DNA of 64,000 nucleotides, from contig CBFFRP010000073.1 in the NCBI GenBank assembly GCA_965644295.1, forward strand, positions 50,839 to 114,838, given 5' to 3'. The stretch's first letter is position 1. Every line of letters begins with the position of its first letter. The translations under genes were made by a program, and so were the position numbers. The notes under the pieces are model-generated. The model was not told where the DNA came from. It searched no databases and saw nothing but the letters and a program-made list of their open reading frames with translations. Of this stretch, positions 46,629 through 58,659 are shown in pieces. Source of the DNA: Paraphysomonas bandaiensis (taxonomy: Eukaryota; Chrysophyceae).

Positions 46629-47892
46629 CAGGGCTAGGAAACAATATATTGCAATACTATTGTAAGTTAGCGTTCTATCAATACTATTGATGGAGATTTT
46701 AAGCAGACTCAACAATACAATTACAATATATTGCAATATATTGTCAATATATTGCAATATATTAGTATGACTAAGCAGTAAGTAAACACACCCGTAGATT
46801 CCATATTTAGTATTAGTCATTAAGATCTTATGACAACCAAACCCACAACTGCTTATAGCTACTAAAAATCCACCTCGTTCTCATCCTCTGAGCCATCATC
46901 GCTGACGTCAACATCACCATATTCATCCAAAATTAGTTCTGAGGCTGCTTAAACTTCCCCATGAGTAGGTCTACGTGCCGAATGAGAGGTCTAATGCCTT
47001 GGTCAGGTCTTGTCACAACTCCTTCCTTATTTCGCTTCTCTTTGCTCCCGAGGAGTTCATTGACCGCAAGGTCGATGAGATGACATCCAACTAGGGGCAC
47101 ACCTATACACTATTGAAAAGTTATAACAGACGACGGTTTTACTCAAACAAAGGTATTACCGGAATCGTTTGCCAGCTTTCTGTTTGTAACGCAGTTGTTC
47201 CCAATGCAAAACTCAACAATAATGCAAACATTATCAGCATTAATCACTCTACCCACTCTCAAAAATGTTTTTGATTTGCCCGAAGGTTGGAAAACAAAAG
47301 CATCCATGGGACCATTGGTGCAGACAACCCGGAAAATACTTCTTCATGGAATCTTCCCACTCACCGTCATACATGTGACGATGTGTGGTTCTTCAAGCTG
47401 TTGTAGCCATTCGATATCTTCTGTACTCGTATGCGCCCACAGACTTTTCATTCATGCTTGTTTGGTTCACCTTCAACCGAACTCCAAAAACAGCGGTAGA
47501 TATCTCTACTTTTGTATGCATTCATCGTTCAGATGTCTCTTCTTGTCAATATAGGATATATATACTATATTAAGAGGTACTGTACATACATGTAGAGAGG
47601 TGGAGAGTGCTGTTTGAGCTGGCGATACATAAAAAATAGAAAATAACATCAAAAATAGGCTTTTTTTCTTATTTTCCGGATATTTGTATACATGGACTTG
47701 GATTTTTTACCCTACAGTTAAGGATCTTCTCTTACATGACTATCATAATATTGATTGCAATATATTGTGAGCCACTTTAACAGAAACAATATTGATGGGA
47801 TTTTTGGCCGGTCGAACAATCAATATATTTTACAATATATTGCAATATATTGTACAATGTATTGCAATTCAATATATTGTTTCCTAGCCCTG
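46629..47892 (-). mobile_element. hAT-superfamily element, second copy, with 8-bp target duplication
   Basis: Starts CAGGGCTAGGAAACAATATA and ends ATATTGTTTCCTAGCCCTG. It is flanked by the perfect 8-bp repeat ATTACAAC (46621-46628 and 47893-47900). Its end regions match the element at 1744-2496 closely. The minus strand keeps VGCHLIDLAVNELLG (about 47090-47049) and LIRHVDLLMGKFKQ, typical of the hAT core (xxHxLNLAV...V..LM), but stops interrupt it. Non-autonomous. Confidence 0.88.
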
Positions 47893-47900
47893 ATTACAAC

Positions 47901-48234
47901 CTACCTGCGAGCAATTATATTGCAATTATTACGTATATTTCATGCAATTTAAATGGAATTACGATTTATTGCAATTCAATTTATTGTTGCGCAGCCCAGA
48001 TTGATACGCAGCCCTGGTACTGTATGTATGTTGATCTTGCAACTGGTGTAACATTCCTATATTCTATATGGACTACTTCAGGGATCATACATGTGTAGCA
48101 CGGCGAAACCAGGCCAACATTATATACAAAGTTATTGTCGATAGGGAATACGTAACAGAAATTCTACGAGGAAAGTATCAATCAACACGAAACAACACAG
48201 TGACTGTAACACAAAAAAATATATGCATATGCAA
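47901..48234. repeat. Short element-end fragment and gene 3' flank
   Basis: 47985-48022 has TTGCGCAGCCC and TTGATACGCAGCCCTGG, a terminus related to the BED-hAT ends near 36400. The remainder is downstream sequence of the DZIP1 gene. Confidence 0.45.
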
Positions 48235-49991
48235 TCAATACTTCATCCCATCAGTCTCCTCGCTGTCAGAATCGTCAACCTGGCCCTCTGTTCTATCAAG
48301 AAGTTCCTCAGCAATAATATCAACAATATCGATAGGATCCTATAACACACATACAAACAGATGTTAGATTGCAGCCCACAGTGCCGTTGGCCCTCCTACC
48401 AACTCCGTTATCCTGGCTTGAACGCGCAGCATTGCATCGGCCATCATCTGTGCTTCAGTGGGTCCAGTATATGGCACTGCGATCTTAGGTAAGGAGGTTG
48501 TGGAAGTGTTCACAGTTGCAGTGTCCGGGGCAATAGAAGCAGCCCTAAATTTCATCATATAAGATAGAAAACAACACAGCTACACTGCACCTCTTTTCCT
48601 CTTCCATCCGACTTTTAAGAGTATTATATCTAGAGCTTTCGATGAGTCGCTTTTCTTTTTCCTCATTTAACTGTGCCGTGAGTACGGTTAATTTCTCTCG
48701 CAACATTTCAGCTTCACTCCGAGCCTGCAGTAGCTCCTTTGCTGTCCGGCTCGCAGCAGCAGCAGCCTGTGCATGGTGAGATAAAAGAGCCCCTTTCCAT
48801 ATATTGAATGCCTGAGCTACCCGACCCTGTGTGGCTGCACACCAACGTTAAAATTCGAGGTATGTACACGCGGTAAAAAGGACTCACACTTGTTCTGCAT
48901 GCGAGTGAGCATACCAAGGGCGGCTTCAACTCCCCTAGATAGCGAGGAAGGAGGCTCATCGACAGTCGGTGCAGGGGGGGTGTTGACACCAACTGTCCTA
49001 CACTCAGGCTTGGGAAGGACAGGTTTGGTACCGAGTGGGGCTGCCTTGGTCTCGTACTCAGATCGCTGGATCTCCAGATCATGCAGCCTATCCTGCAGCT
49101 CCCGCTCTCCCTCCCGTAGCTGCATAAATACAACCATCATAAGTAATTCGAAACTCAACCGTGTACCTTTTGTTCTCTGGCCGCTAATTTCCGCAGTCTT
49201 GCCTCCGCCTCCGCCCTCTCATGCTTCCTAGAGGCCTCGTAATCTCCAACCCTTTCCTTTTCACCCCGTTGGCCTCTGTCAACCACATCCTCCAGACGAC
49301 GAGCCAGTTGATCCATACATGCACTTAATTGCTCCTCCACGCTTCTTTCCCCACCACTAGCAGTGGGACGGGATGCAATCCGGTCAAGCTCTCGGGAAAG
49401 TGCTGATCGCTGCTCTTCCATCATCTCCCGCACAAATTCTCTGGTCTGTCGCTCATGGCGCAACATCGATTCCACTATAGGCGCAACAGCATTCTCTGTA
49501 CTGGGTTGTTGTTGCTGCTGCAATGTGGGGCGGGAATCCAAGGCGTTAAAAGCCCTGGGTGGAGCCTCTACATATCCCTCTCCTTTGTGAACCAAGTCTT
49601 TATATTTCTCGAGCGATGTCTTTAAAACAGATAACTGTCGACGATATATACGAAGGTCTTCCCTGCATGATTCATTCTTAGCAACTAGCTCTTTATTCTT
49701 TCGCTTCAGTGCACTGTTCCGAGCATGCATCTCGCGAATAAGCTGCAACTGTGACTCCTGACAGTATAACAGATACTCGAGCATCAGTTGCATTAGATGA
49801 ATTAATTTTTTGGTATCTTGAATTGATGAGGACTTAATATCTGCACTCTTTATCTCACAAAAAGTAACATCATCAACAATAGATTGCAGCTCCTCTATTT
49901 GATTATCATCCACCACTGTTTCAATATCTACTGACGTAATAGCCTTCCAATTAACATGACCTACTCGCTGTCGAAACGCAAACGGCTTCAT
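48235..49991 (-). CDS. DZIP1: DZIP1-family ciliary protein, 516 aa
   Basis: Five exons in phase: 49167-49991, 48888-49119, 48591-48834, 48400-48544, 48235-48339. The N-terminal Dzip-like domain is clear: FRQRVGHVNWKAITSVDIET, IVDDVTFCEIKSADI and KLIHLMQLMLEYLLYCQES. A long coiled coil follows (about 85-150 and 185-400), with a Gln run and charged linkers, ending acidic (VDDSDSEETDG). DZIP1 and DZIP1L sit at the basal body and transition zone and are needed for ciliogenesis. The C2H2 finger of animal DZIP1, usually after the first coil, is not seen here. The last intron (GTAGGA donor) is the least certain; without it the protein ends at 48364. Head-to-head with DDX54. Confidence 0.85.
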
Positions 49992-50527
49992 GCTAGCTAC
50001 GAACTTTCTTGCGACGTGCTGCTAACTATCAAATAGTGAGTGTCATATTGCATACACTTGAAACAGTATCAATGATGCTATATAAGTGTGCCTCAACAAC
50101 ACCAGTGCAGTTGGAGTGGGAAATTTCAAATTTCTCTGTACAACTGTATCTAATACAGTGGAATACAGAGAGTACAGTAGATCGTAATTGCAACTTCCCT
50201 GTACTCCTGCAGTATTCTTTATGGACACTACTGTGGACCATCAACGTGCAGTGTCCTTCTCTCTCCATCCATTTATGAATTTTTGTACACATATATGCAG
50301 GAGCTGCCCCAGGCATCACACTTCTCCATACTTCATGTCTGATACACGTATTATATATATATATATATATACATCCCATTGGGTTCGTCTAATTCCTTAT
50401 ATATATCCATCCACCCATCACAACTTAGACCTACATATATATACTCGTACTACATACACTCATATCACGTGTAGACACCAACACACCACCCTATCACCCA
50501 CCTAACTATTCATCTCCTTTACTCTCA
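49992..50527. promoter_or_regulatory. Shared upstream region of DZIP1 and DDX54
   Basis: 536 bp between divergent starts, containing a (TA)n microsatellite near 50350-50370 and TATATA tracts. Presumed bidirectional promoter region; no defined motif. Confidence 0.4.
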
Positions 50528-53500
50528 ATGGAAACTACTGTTGAGACTAAAAAGAAAACCAAGGCCGGTAGTTTTCAAGCTATGGGTCTCAACTTAGACG
50601 TGTTCAAGGGCATCAATCGGATGGGGTACAAGGTCCCCACACCTGTGCAGCGCAAGGCCTTGCCTGTCGTACTCGCAGGCATGGACTGTGTATGTATGGC
50701 CCGTACGGGGTCAGGAAAAACCTGCGTGTTTTTGCTCCCTATGATGGAGAAGTTATTGACACACAGCAGTACCAGTGGTGTGAGGGGGATAGTTCTCTCT
50801 CCGACCAGAGAACTGGCGAAACAGACCTTTAAGTTTGCCCGAGATATGGCGAAGTTCACGAACTTGCGGATAATATCTGTGTGTGGTGGAGACCCGATTG
50901 AGGCACAGTTTGAAGCTCTCTCTGAGCGCCCTGATATAATAATTGCCACCCCTGGGCGACTGATGCACCATATCCGTGAAATATCGACGTTTAAGCTGAA
51001 GCATGTGCAGTATCTTGTGTTCGATGAGGCAGACAGATTGTTTGAGATGGGATTCGCCGAGCAGTTGAATGTATCCTACCCCTGATTCATGGCTCATGAT
51101 CTGATATGTCTGTATTACAGGAAATTATTCGAGAGTGTCCTACGGAACGGCAAACTCTTTTGTTTTCTGCTACAATGCCACAACAGCTAGTTCAATTCTC
51201 TCGCGCTGGCCTTCGAGACCCTCAGCTAATACGTCTCGACACGGACACTAAAATGTCTGAGGAACTGAGGCTAGCCTTCCTGTGCGTGAGGTCCAATGAG
51301 AAGGTGCCATTTATTCGATGCTGATATTTTTAGTTTACTGTACTTTTCTGTTACAGGTTGCTGCACTTCTATACATCGTACGTCAAGTGATTCCAGCCAA
51401 CCAGCTGACGATAATCTTCACTGCCACCAAGCACCATTCCGAATTTATTCACGCTCTCTTTCAGGTATGTGCTCTTTATGTATAAATACATTGAGAGTAA
51501 TTATTACTGCCCATAGTACATATGTATAGTGTGTAATACAAATGTTCAAACACTAGTCACAGTAAATTGCGTGTGGGTTTTTGTAAATTTTAATATTTGC
51601 ATACATCCATGTTCAGTGTGTTGGTCTCAAGAGTACGCTTGTGTACGGATCTATGGATCAGGATGCCAGGAGCCTAAACCTCAAGTAGGAACTATGTTGA
51701 TCCAATTAATCTCCAATAACACTTTTTCTACAATAGAGCTTTTCGTAATGGGGACGTGAATTTCATGGTCGTCACTGACCTCGCTGCACGTGGTATCGAC
51801 GTACCGCTCTTGAACAACGTCATCAATTTTCATTTCCCCCCCTCTCCGAAGCTGTTTGTCCACAGGTGTGGTCGCGCTGCCCGTCAGGGACGTGTTGGGT
51901 TTGCATTCTCTATAGTCGAACCCGATGAGATGGCTTATATGGTGGACGTACACACATTTCTCGGTAAACGTGTTGAGACGGGTTATCCGGATGATGGGGA
52001 GTTGTCGTCGCTGACTTCCGTGGCTTATACACTGTCATCTATGCGCCCAAGTATGGTGCATACTGGTATATTTCCGCAAGACGTGATAGCAGAGGAAATG
52101 GACTCGGCAGGACGATTAATGACTGAGTCAGAGGAACTCCAGATCTTGTGGCGAATATGCGAAAATGGTATGAAGCAGTATCGCCGCACTCGTACAGAGG
52201 CCACGCGATCAGGTATCAAGATTGCCAAGACTCTCGCGAAACAGGATGTGATTCGCACCATTCACCCTTTAATAGCTGGTATGGATCCCGATAGATGCTC
52301 CTCGAATGTTTTGCAAAAAGCCAGCTTCATAAGACACTTGCAGAGCTTTCGTCCGGCCCAAACGGTGTTCGAGTCAGGTATTGGAACCGGCACTGCCGGA
52401 GCTAAGACGGGATCTAAGAATGGAAAGGGAGGAACGGACTCTTTTGGTGTGGAGATCATGCGGGCTCTTAGGAAAGAGGTTGCTCCTGCGCTGGAGCGGG
52501 CTCAGAAACATTCTGAGACAGATCCGTCATCAGAGTGCAATGAGGGCAGTGACAACTTTAGCAGTGGAGATGCTTCAGACGCGGAAGTAGACATCGGCAG
52601 TGATGACGACTATGGCGCTTCTGTGACTGATGAATACGTAGACGAGAAAGAACATATTGCCAAGCGTCCACGACTTTCTCGCGCAGACCGTAAGCGTTTG
52701 AAGAAGCAAGGAAACAAAGTGGAGAGATCCCCCGCAACCAATGGTAACGACGGCGATGACCCACTCTGTACGATTAGTGGGGATAAAGCATCGAAAAAAC
52801 GTGGATATGCTGATGAGAAGTTTTACATGTCGTACGGCAACGAAGATGAGGTCGCGACGTACATTGAAGACACTTTGCAGCCCCAGTCTGGCCTCAAGAG
52901 TGCCGAGTCTTTGGGTGCGCAAATGCTGGAGAATGCTATGTTAGATGTGGCACCAGACGATGCAATGGAAATGAATAGAAAGAAGAAGATGCTTCGCTGG
53001 GATGCCAAGAAGAGAAAGTTCGTGAAGGTACGAGATATTAATATATATTGAGTGTGTTGTCGGTACTAATGATACAATACTGATAATTTAGCAAACCCTG
53101 GAGGAGATGTCCCAATCAAAGAGTGGCGTGAAAAAGGTCCGTACAGAGAGCGGAGTAGTCCTATCAAAGTCGGCTAAGCCTCAAGGAGAAATGTACAATA
53201 CGTGGAAAAAGAAGACTAAGAGAGAAGTCAGTCTTGCCGGTACTGGCGACGACGATGATGATACGTACAATAGGCCCAAGCCTAACTTTAGGTAAATATT
53301 GTACATTGTGGTCGTGTTACTCATGTAATACTGGTGGGGTGTGTGCAGGTTTAACCGCAAGGTACCGGATGAGATTCGCAATGCACATCAAATTAGAAAG
53401 ATTCAAAATAAGAGGTCCGATATGAAGCTAAAGAACATGAAAAAAGAGAAACGGAAATCCATAGAAGGAAACAACAGAAAGAAGAAGTCCGAGCAGGCCA

Positions 53501-53562
53501 AGAATGCTTTCAGTGGTCCTAAAGCAGGAAATAGAAAGGTTAAAGTAATTGTTCGTCGTTAA
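50528..53562 (+). CDS. DDX54: DEAD-box RNA helicase DDX54/Dbp10, 868 aa
   Basis: Seven exons in phase: 50528-51070, 51121-51303, 51357-51464, 51617-51684, 51737-53027, 53092-53291, 53349-53562. Helicase motifs in order: Q-motif [14 protein letters not shown], Walker A ARTGSGKT (58-65), PTREL (92-96), GG, TPGRL, DEAD (166-169), SAT (197-199), [26 protein letters not shown] and [11 protein letters not shown]. The order and the insert-rich acidic middle match DDX54/Dbp10, as does the C-terminal DBP10CT motif ([11 protein letters not shown]) followed by a highly basic tail. Length is close to the human protein's ~880. Dbp10 acts in 60S ribosomal subunit assembly in the nucleolus. It appears intact and functional. 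The 152-nt intron (51465-51616) is the longest I resolved in the window. Confidence 0.95.
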
Positions 53563-54330
53563 CAAATAAGTATTAGATTGTCAGACCACTACCTTTGAAT
53601 GCTTTTATACTGTTAATTTAATAATAGTTGTAGTCTGAATTACTATATTATTTGTGTGGTGTATTGTGTAAAAAGGCTCGAGGCATTATTTATCAGGCAT
53701 AAGTTTCTTTGCATCAGTTGTCCAGGACTTTAACGTTTTCATCTTCACTTTGATTCTCACGATGTTTTCGTAAAAAGTGACACCAATATTCCGGTATCAT
53801 GTGATGGTCTTCGTACAGAGCACCAGAGTGGAATTCAATGTATCATCTGTCCACTCGAGTGGATTAATTCATCTACTAGAAAATTTCATGGGTTCTCTGT
53901 GCTTTGCCTTAAGTCTTTTGTGACGATTCTGATATACACCATTTTACTGAAACTGTGAGCTGTTGGAATATGTATGTTTTCCTAAGATAGAACTGTAGAA
54001 TACGTTATAAATATGAAATAACCGTCCAAGATACTATACAGCTATAACTGTGAAACTGAAGTACCATGACAATTCAAGATACGAAAGAAGCATAAAACTA
54101 TGTTGTTGATGTGCTTTACATGATAAATATTGGAAACTAGTGTAACACCCTCCTATTGGTGTCAGAATCATCTAATCCAATAACGAGTCCAATATCTCTG
54201 ACGCACTGCTCATCAGCACTCCATATCGACTGTTGTTCTTCAATAATCATTGCTCTGATCCTTCTCAGAGCTAAATGAAACAAACTAGAGTCATGAACCT
54301 CCATTTTAGGTTCTCCCTCCATTGTAATAA
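53563..54330. other. Intergenic, no supported gene
   Basis: AT-rich. The minus frame at 54137-54322 (61 codons) has no family feature. Confidence 0.45.
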
Positions 54331-54720
54331 TAGATATATATTGAAAGTCTTTTTATTTAGCAATAGGCGTTAAAAACCTGTACCAATATAGTGACTAGTT
54401 GAATGCTAGACATACTAGTTAGACCTCTACCCATAACTAATCAGCACAAATTCCATTATCCTACTATTTAACGCTACAGAAGCTGCTTGTGCGTCGCCGC
54501 AAGCACCAAGGTGCGACCACTTCCGTTCTTGATGTTGATTGCGAGTTGCGCCATTGTCGTGTGTCCTAGGACTCACCGGCGCTATATGATAGGTGTGTAT
54601 GTAGGGGACACGTTGTGCAACGTACAGCATGACAAGTGAAAGCAGTGATCTAAGTCTACTACTACAACACTGGAACGCTTAAGACTACACATACACTGTG
54701 TGCAATTTGCATCGGGGACT
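54331..54720. repeat. Dispersed repeat, intact (empty-site) copy
   Basis: Starts TATTGAAAGTCTTTTTATTT; contains GACTAGTTGAATGCTAGACA, the core GAAGCTGCTTGTGCGTCGCC + GCAAGCACC, and TGTGTCCTAGGACTCACCGG. The same unit lies inverted at 37995-38317/46449-46520 (split), direct at 57345-57610 and inverted at 60215-60480. Confidence 0.8.
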
Positions 54721-57340
54721 GCCTTTTATGTACCTCACGGCAACCAGGGGAAACAGTACTATACCCTGCTGAGATTGGCGATCTCAGTGGTGGTCTTCCT
54801 TTAGGCATTGTGCCAAGTGACTCGGAGGTATGTGGACGAAGATCTTGCAAAAGGTTATGGCCTACTGTGAAGAAGCGTCAAAATAGAATCTTTTGCTGTC
54901 TTAGCCAGCGGTAGAGAGCACATGCAAGAGAGTGTATAGCTGGACAGGGGTGGGATATGAGGGTCATCCGGTGTGTCCAGCAACAGGGAGTCGAGAGGGA
55001 GTGTGATGGTGCAAAAGAGGCAACATCTGATTGAGGAGAGTGGGACTGCGCAACAGAACTAGGTCTGCCAAGGTCGGGTACTCTGATAGACCTATGCACG
55101 AGATGATCATGATGATGGTCTGGAGGAGACACTCGGACGTCCTCAGCTGCCCTTGTTAGTGTCTGTGTTGGTGCACGGGGGTACAGGCTGAGGCATAGAG
55201 TGTGTGTGGAAGGAAGATGACGGCAAGGTATCAGAGACGAAGGGAGGGGAGATGGTTTGTCTGGAGGTTCTCGAGGAGGAGGTAGAGTGTAAGGTGCGTG
55301 TGTATGACACAGTGCAGCGGTGTTATGAGTGTGTTGGACAGAGAGAGAGAGAGCCGGTGATGTGTCCAACAGTACAGGTATACAGGTACATGGACAGGTA
55401 CATGGGACGGAGTGAGCTGTGTGGTGTACTGCAGTATATTACACACAAGAAGGACGGAATTGGAGCCGGACGCTTGTGCCGCTTAGGCATTCTTCCTGGG
55501 CCAGAAGTAAGGGCCCTCCTATCGTAATAAAACAATCGTTTCATTACTCTTCCTTTCCACTGGAAGCATGTACAACATGGTAAGACAAGATATTTGTCGG
55601 CAGTGTGGTGTGATACAAAATGCAGCCATGCTTGGGGAGAAGAGGACAATCTGAGCCTGGACCCGCTGATGTAACACAACCACAAAGGAAAACTAGAAGG
55701 ACACAAAGGAAAACGAGACCTTCGTGGCTTCGCAAAATCATTGCAGCTGACAGCCCCACTCACATACAATCCCTTGACACAGAGGTCCCATACCACACCT
55801 TCTACTGGAAAGACCGTGGTATCTCCCGAATCGACCACATACTGCATGCACCCCTCCCCACCCATCTCCGCAACACTGGCAACGGATGCTATACATCTGA
55901 CGCCCTCCTAGCAGCAACCTTTGATCACAGACCGGTCTGGATCAAGGTTGCCATTAGTGGAACAGGACCAACCCTCCCGAAGGAACGGCATCTCAAGATC
56001 CCACCTCGCCTCAACATCAACCCTGCTGACCACGAATTGGTAGAAGAATTCCAGAAACATCTCCACGCCCACCTCACCTCCTTACCTGAGCTCCACACAA
56101 ACCCCCATACCGCCGAACAAGCCGCCATAAAACTGGCGCTTTTCCATCGCATCACCCTGGACGCAGCCCATGACACCCGCTGTGCGGAAAGATCGAAGAA
56201 AACCAGCATCCATGCAAAATGTCAACGCAAACGCTCCCGGTTCAAGGACGGATTCTCTGCCGAGATGCGAGAGTCCTCCAAACATCACTCCACCTGCTCA
56301 TATACCTCGAAAACGAAAACTCTTCACCAGAGCTGGACACCTCCACCCCTGGGTCTCGGACCCCTGCCTATATAGCATCATCCGGAAAGGGATCAGCAGA
56401 TGGGAACACAGCGCCGCTGAGCTAGACCGCTCCTCAGAGGACCCCGATCGACCGCCCACTGCCATCATCCGGGCCGCGACAGACTCACGGCAAATGTTAA
56501 CATGGACTGCGGCAACCGTCACCGGCGCCGACTTTGACAACCTCCGAGACAGTCTCACGCGGCGAATGATCCAAGGGAGAGCCCGCTCTGAAATGAGGAA
56601 AAGGATGACCATCAGAACGCACGCCCTCCAAGAGCAACTAGAACTTCAAAATATCGGCAACGTACTACAATCCATTGGACTAAAGCGAAAGCAAACACCA
56701 GCACTTACTCGTCTCACCTTAGAAGATGGGGCCACGCTCACGAAATACAGGACGCCCTAAACAAACACTTCACAGCACATTACGCATTCCCCACGGGCCT
56801 GGACCCCGCTTTCCACAGATTACACCACGATGCCACCTGGTGGCGCGAGCTAACAGCCGGCACTAATCTCAACAACCCCCTTCACCCAAACTCAGCCATC
56901 CCGCTCCAACACCAACTCGGACTCCGCACACTCTGCAAGACGAAGGTCAGCTCATCCACCACAGAAAAAATCCGGGAACCCTACGGAAACAAATCACGCT
57001 CAACGAATTCCACTTCACCCTCGACAACATGGCCACTGGTAAAGCACCTGGGCCGTCCATGGTCATCACCACATCCCCCACTGGTGGCGAGACAGAGTCA
57101 TGACCCCACTGCTCAAAAAAACGGTGAAAACGTCACTCAAAAATCTCAGACCAATCTGATTACTAGAGGTCCTACGCAAATTAATGACACGCATCATCAC
57201 CCACCGACTTCTTCAAATCTGGGAAGACGACGATGTTCTACACCCGGCAAAACACACGGCTACAGGTGGAGACATGGCACAGACACTGCCATCCTTCGCT
57301 TACTAGCGGCCACCGAACTGGCAATTATTTAATACCAAAC
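54721..57340 (+). mobile_element. Dead non-LTR (LINE) retrotransposon, 3' truncated
   Basis: The plus strand at 55790-55970 reads YHTFYWKDRGISRIDHILHA and ATFDHRPVWIKVAI, the C-terminal part of an APE-type endonuclease (SRIDYIL, SDHRPV). After two further frames (55620-56375 and 56170-56760), 57020-57060 reads LDNMATGKAPGPS, the start of a reverse transcriptase. RPI.LLEVLRKLMTRIITHR follows in another frame near 57150-57220. Catalytic RT motifs are absent because sequence breaks at about 57340. Several frameshifts; inactive. The 5' part (54721-55560) is open in patches but has no recognised domain. Confidence 0.72.
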
Positions 57341-57344
57341 TACA

Positions 57345-57610
57345 TATATTGAAAGTCTTCCTTTTTGGCAGTAGTAGGAGTTAAAAATCTGCACCAGGGT
57401 AGTGGCTAGTTGAATGCTAGATAGACAAACTAGTTAGACCTCTATCTATAACTAATCAGTGCAAACTCTATTATCCTACAGAAGCTGCTTGTGCGTCACC
57501 GCAGGACAAAGGTGCGACCATTTCAGTTCTTAATAATGTTGATTGCGAGTTTCGATATTGTTTTGTGTCCTAGGACTCTTTGGCGCGTGTTATCAGGCGT
57601 ATCTCCTTGG
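57345..57610. repeat. Dispersed repeat, direct copy flanking the LINE
   Basis: Same orientation as 54331-54600: TATTGAAAGTCTTCC, GAATGCTAGATAGACAAACT, GAAGCTGCTTGTGCGTCACC and TGTGTCCTAGGACTC. It is more diverged, and part of the core is deleted. Confidence 0.75.
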
Positions 57611-58308
57611 AATGAGACTCCACAGGGCTTTGTGGTGGTACCGGGGTTTATGTAGTAAGGTCGTGAGTGTACCGAGTGCTAGGTGGAGAAATGGAATATG
57701 AATGTGAATGTGGCGCTGTCTCAGTGCACTGTTTGGGCCTCGAGCATAGGTAGAGTTGCCGGAGACGGAGTCGTTGTCGTGGGCGGGAATTTTTTTTACG
57801 GTCCTGACGGGTGCCTTAAGTTCTTCAAACAATATGTGACTAGCACAACCACATCCAACCAGTTGCAACTCATCGAATAAGTAATCTCCTAGTGACTCAG
57901 CAGTGTAGTTCATCTTGCACATCACAGCAAAGTAGGCTGTACCTCATTGGCATCGGTCCATTCAGTATATTCTCATTGTTGTTGGTGAAGCCTTGCATAC
58001 GTACTTCAAAGTACCAAATGAAGTACAACTCACATCAACAAGAAGAAGAATTGATATTTAGTTGCGTGCTGGGGCATTTCTTTCGTTCCACTTACTACGA
58101 TTTTAATTTTTACATTTTACTACGGTTTCAATTTTTTTTTACATTACTACGATTTCAATTTTTACATTACTACGATTATTTCAATTTTCAAGCCAAATTT
58201 CGGATATTTCTCCTTTTTTACATTTAAGTTTACTAGTATTTGTTATTTAATCGTGTTTATAATATGTTAATCGCAATACTTAGCGCTTAATCTATATATA
58301 AACACAGA
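57611..58308. other. Intergenic, T-rich tandem steps
   Basis: 58090-58190 has four TACTACGATTTCAATTTTTA-like steps. The overlapping short frames at 57593-57925 are unsupported. Confidence 0.45.
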
Positions 58309-58659
58309 ATGAACACCTGTATGGACTTCATTTATACGGCTTTTTCTGATGAACTACCTTATAAACTACCGTATAATAGCGGCGACTTCGATCTTGGATC
58401 ATGCATGAGCTTTGCTGCAGCAAAAGCGGGAGAAGCAGACGTCAATTATGACTCAACCAACTCGGATTCGACACAAGCGAAAAGCCTGTATGCTGAAATT
58501 CGATGTGAAGTAAACTTATCCAGATGGCAGCAGAAGTCCCGTGCATGGTTCTATTGCAAGCCTGATCGTTTATACTCAACAAAACATCTAATCGCGCTTA
58601 TAAAGCAGGATAAAACTCAGATGACAAGATTACCAATATATCGACTCGAACAGTATTAG
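58309..58659 (+). CDS. Possible small protein, 116 aa, unknown
   Basis: ATG frame with a TATATATAAA tract about 20 bp upstream. The product is polar (MSFAAAKAGEADVNYDSTNS, IRCEVNLSRWQQKSRAWFYC) without membrane segment or known motif. It stands alone in repeat-rich sequence and may be an element remnant or chance frame. Confidence 0.25.
   Translation: MNTCMDFIYTAFSDELPYKLPYNSGDFDLGSCMSFAAAKAGEADVNYDSTNSDSTQAKSLYAEIRCEVNLSRWQQKSRAWFYCKPDRLYSTKHLIALIKQDKTQMTRLPIYRLEQY

Noticed and set aside
54331-57610. LTR retrotransposon with the direct repeats as LTRs
   Set aside because: The internal coding sequence is APE-endonuclease/LINE type, and the repeats occur alone and inverted elsewhere without TG...CA ends.
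58309-58659. Confident gene call for the 116-codon frame
   Set aside because: Only an upstream TATA-like tract supports it; kept as a low-confidence feature.
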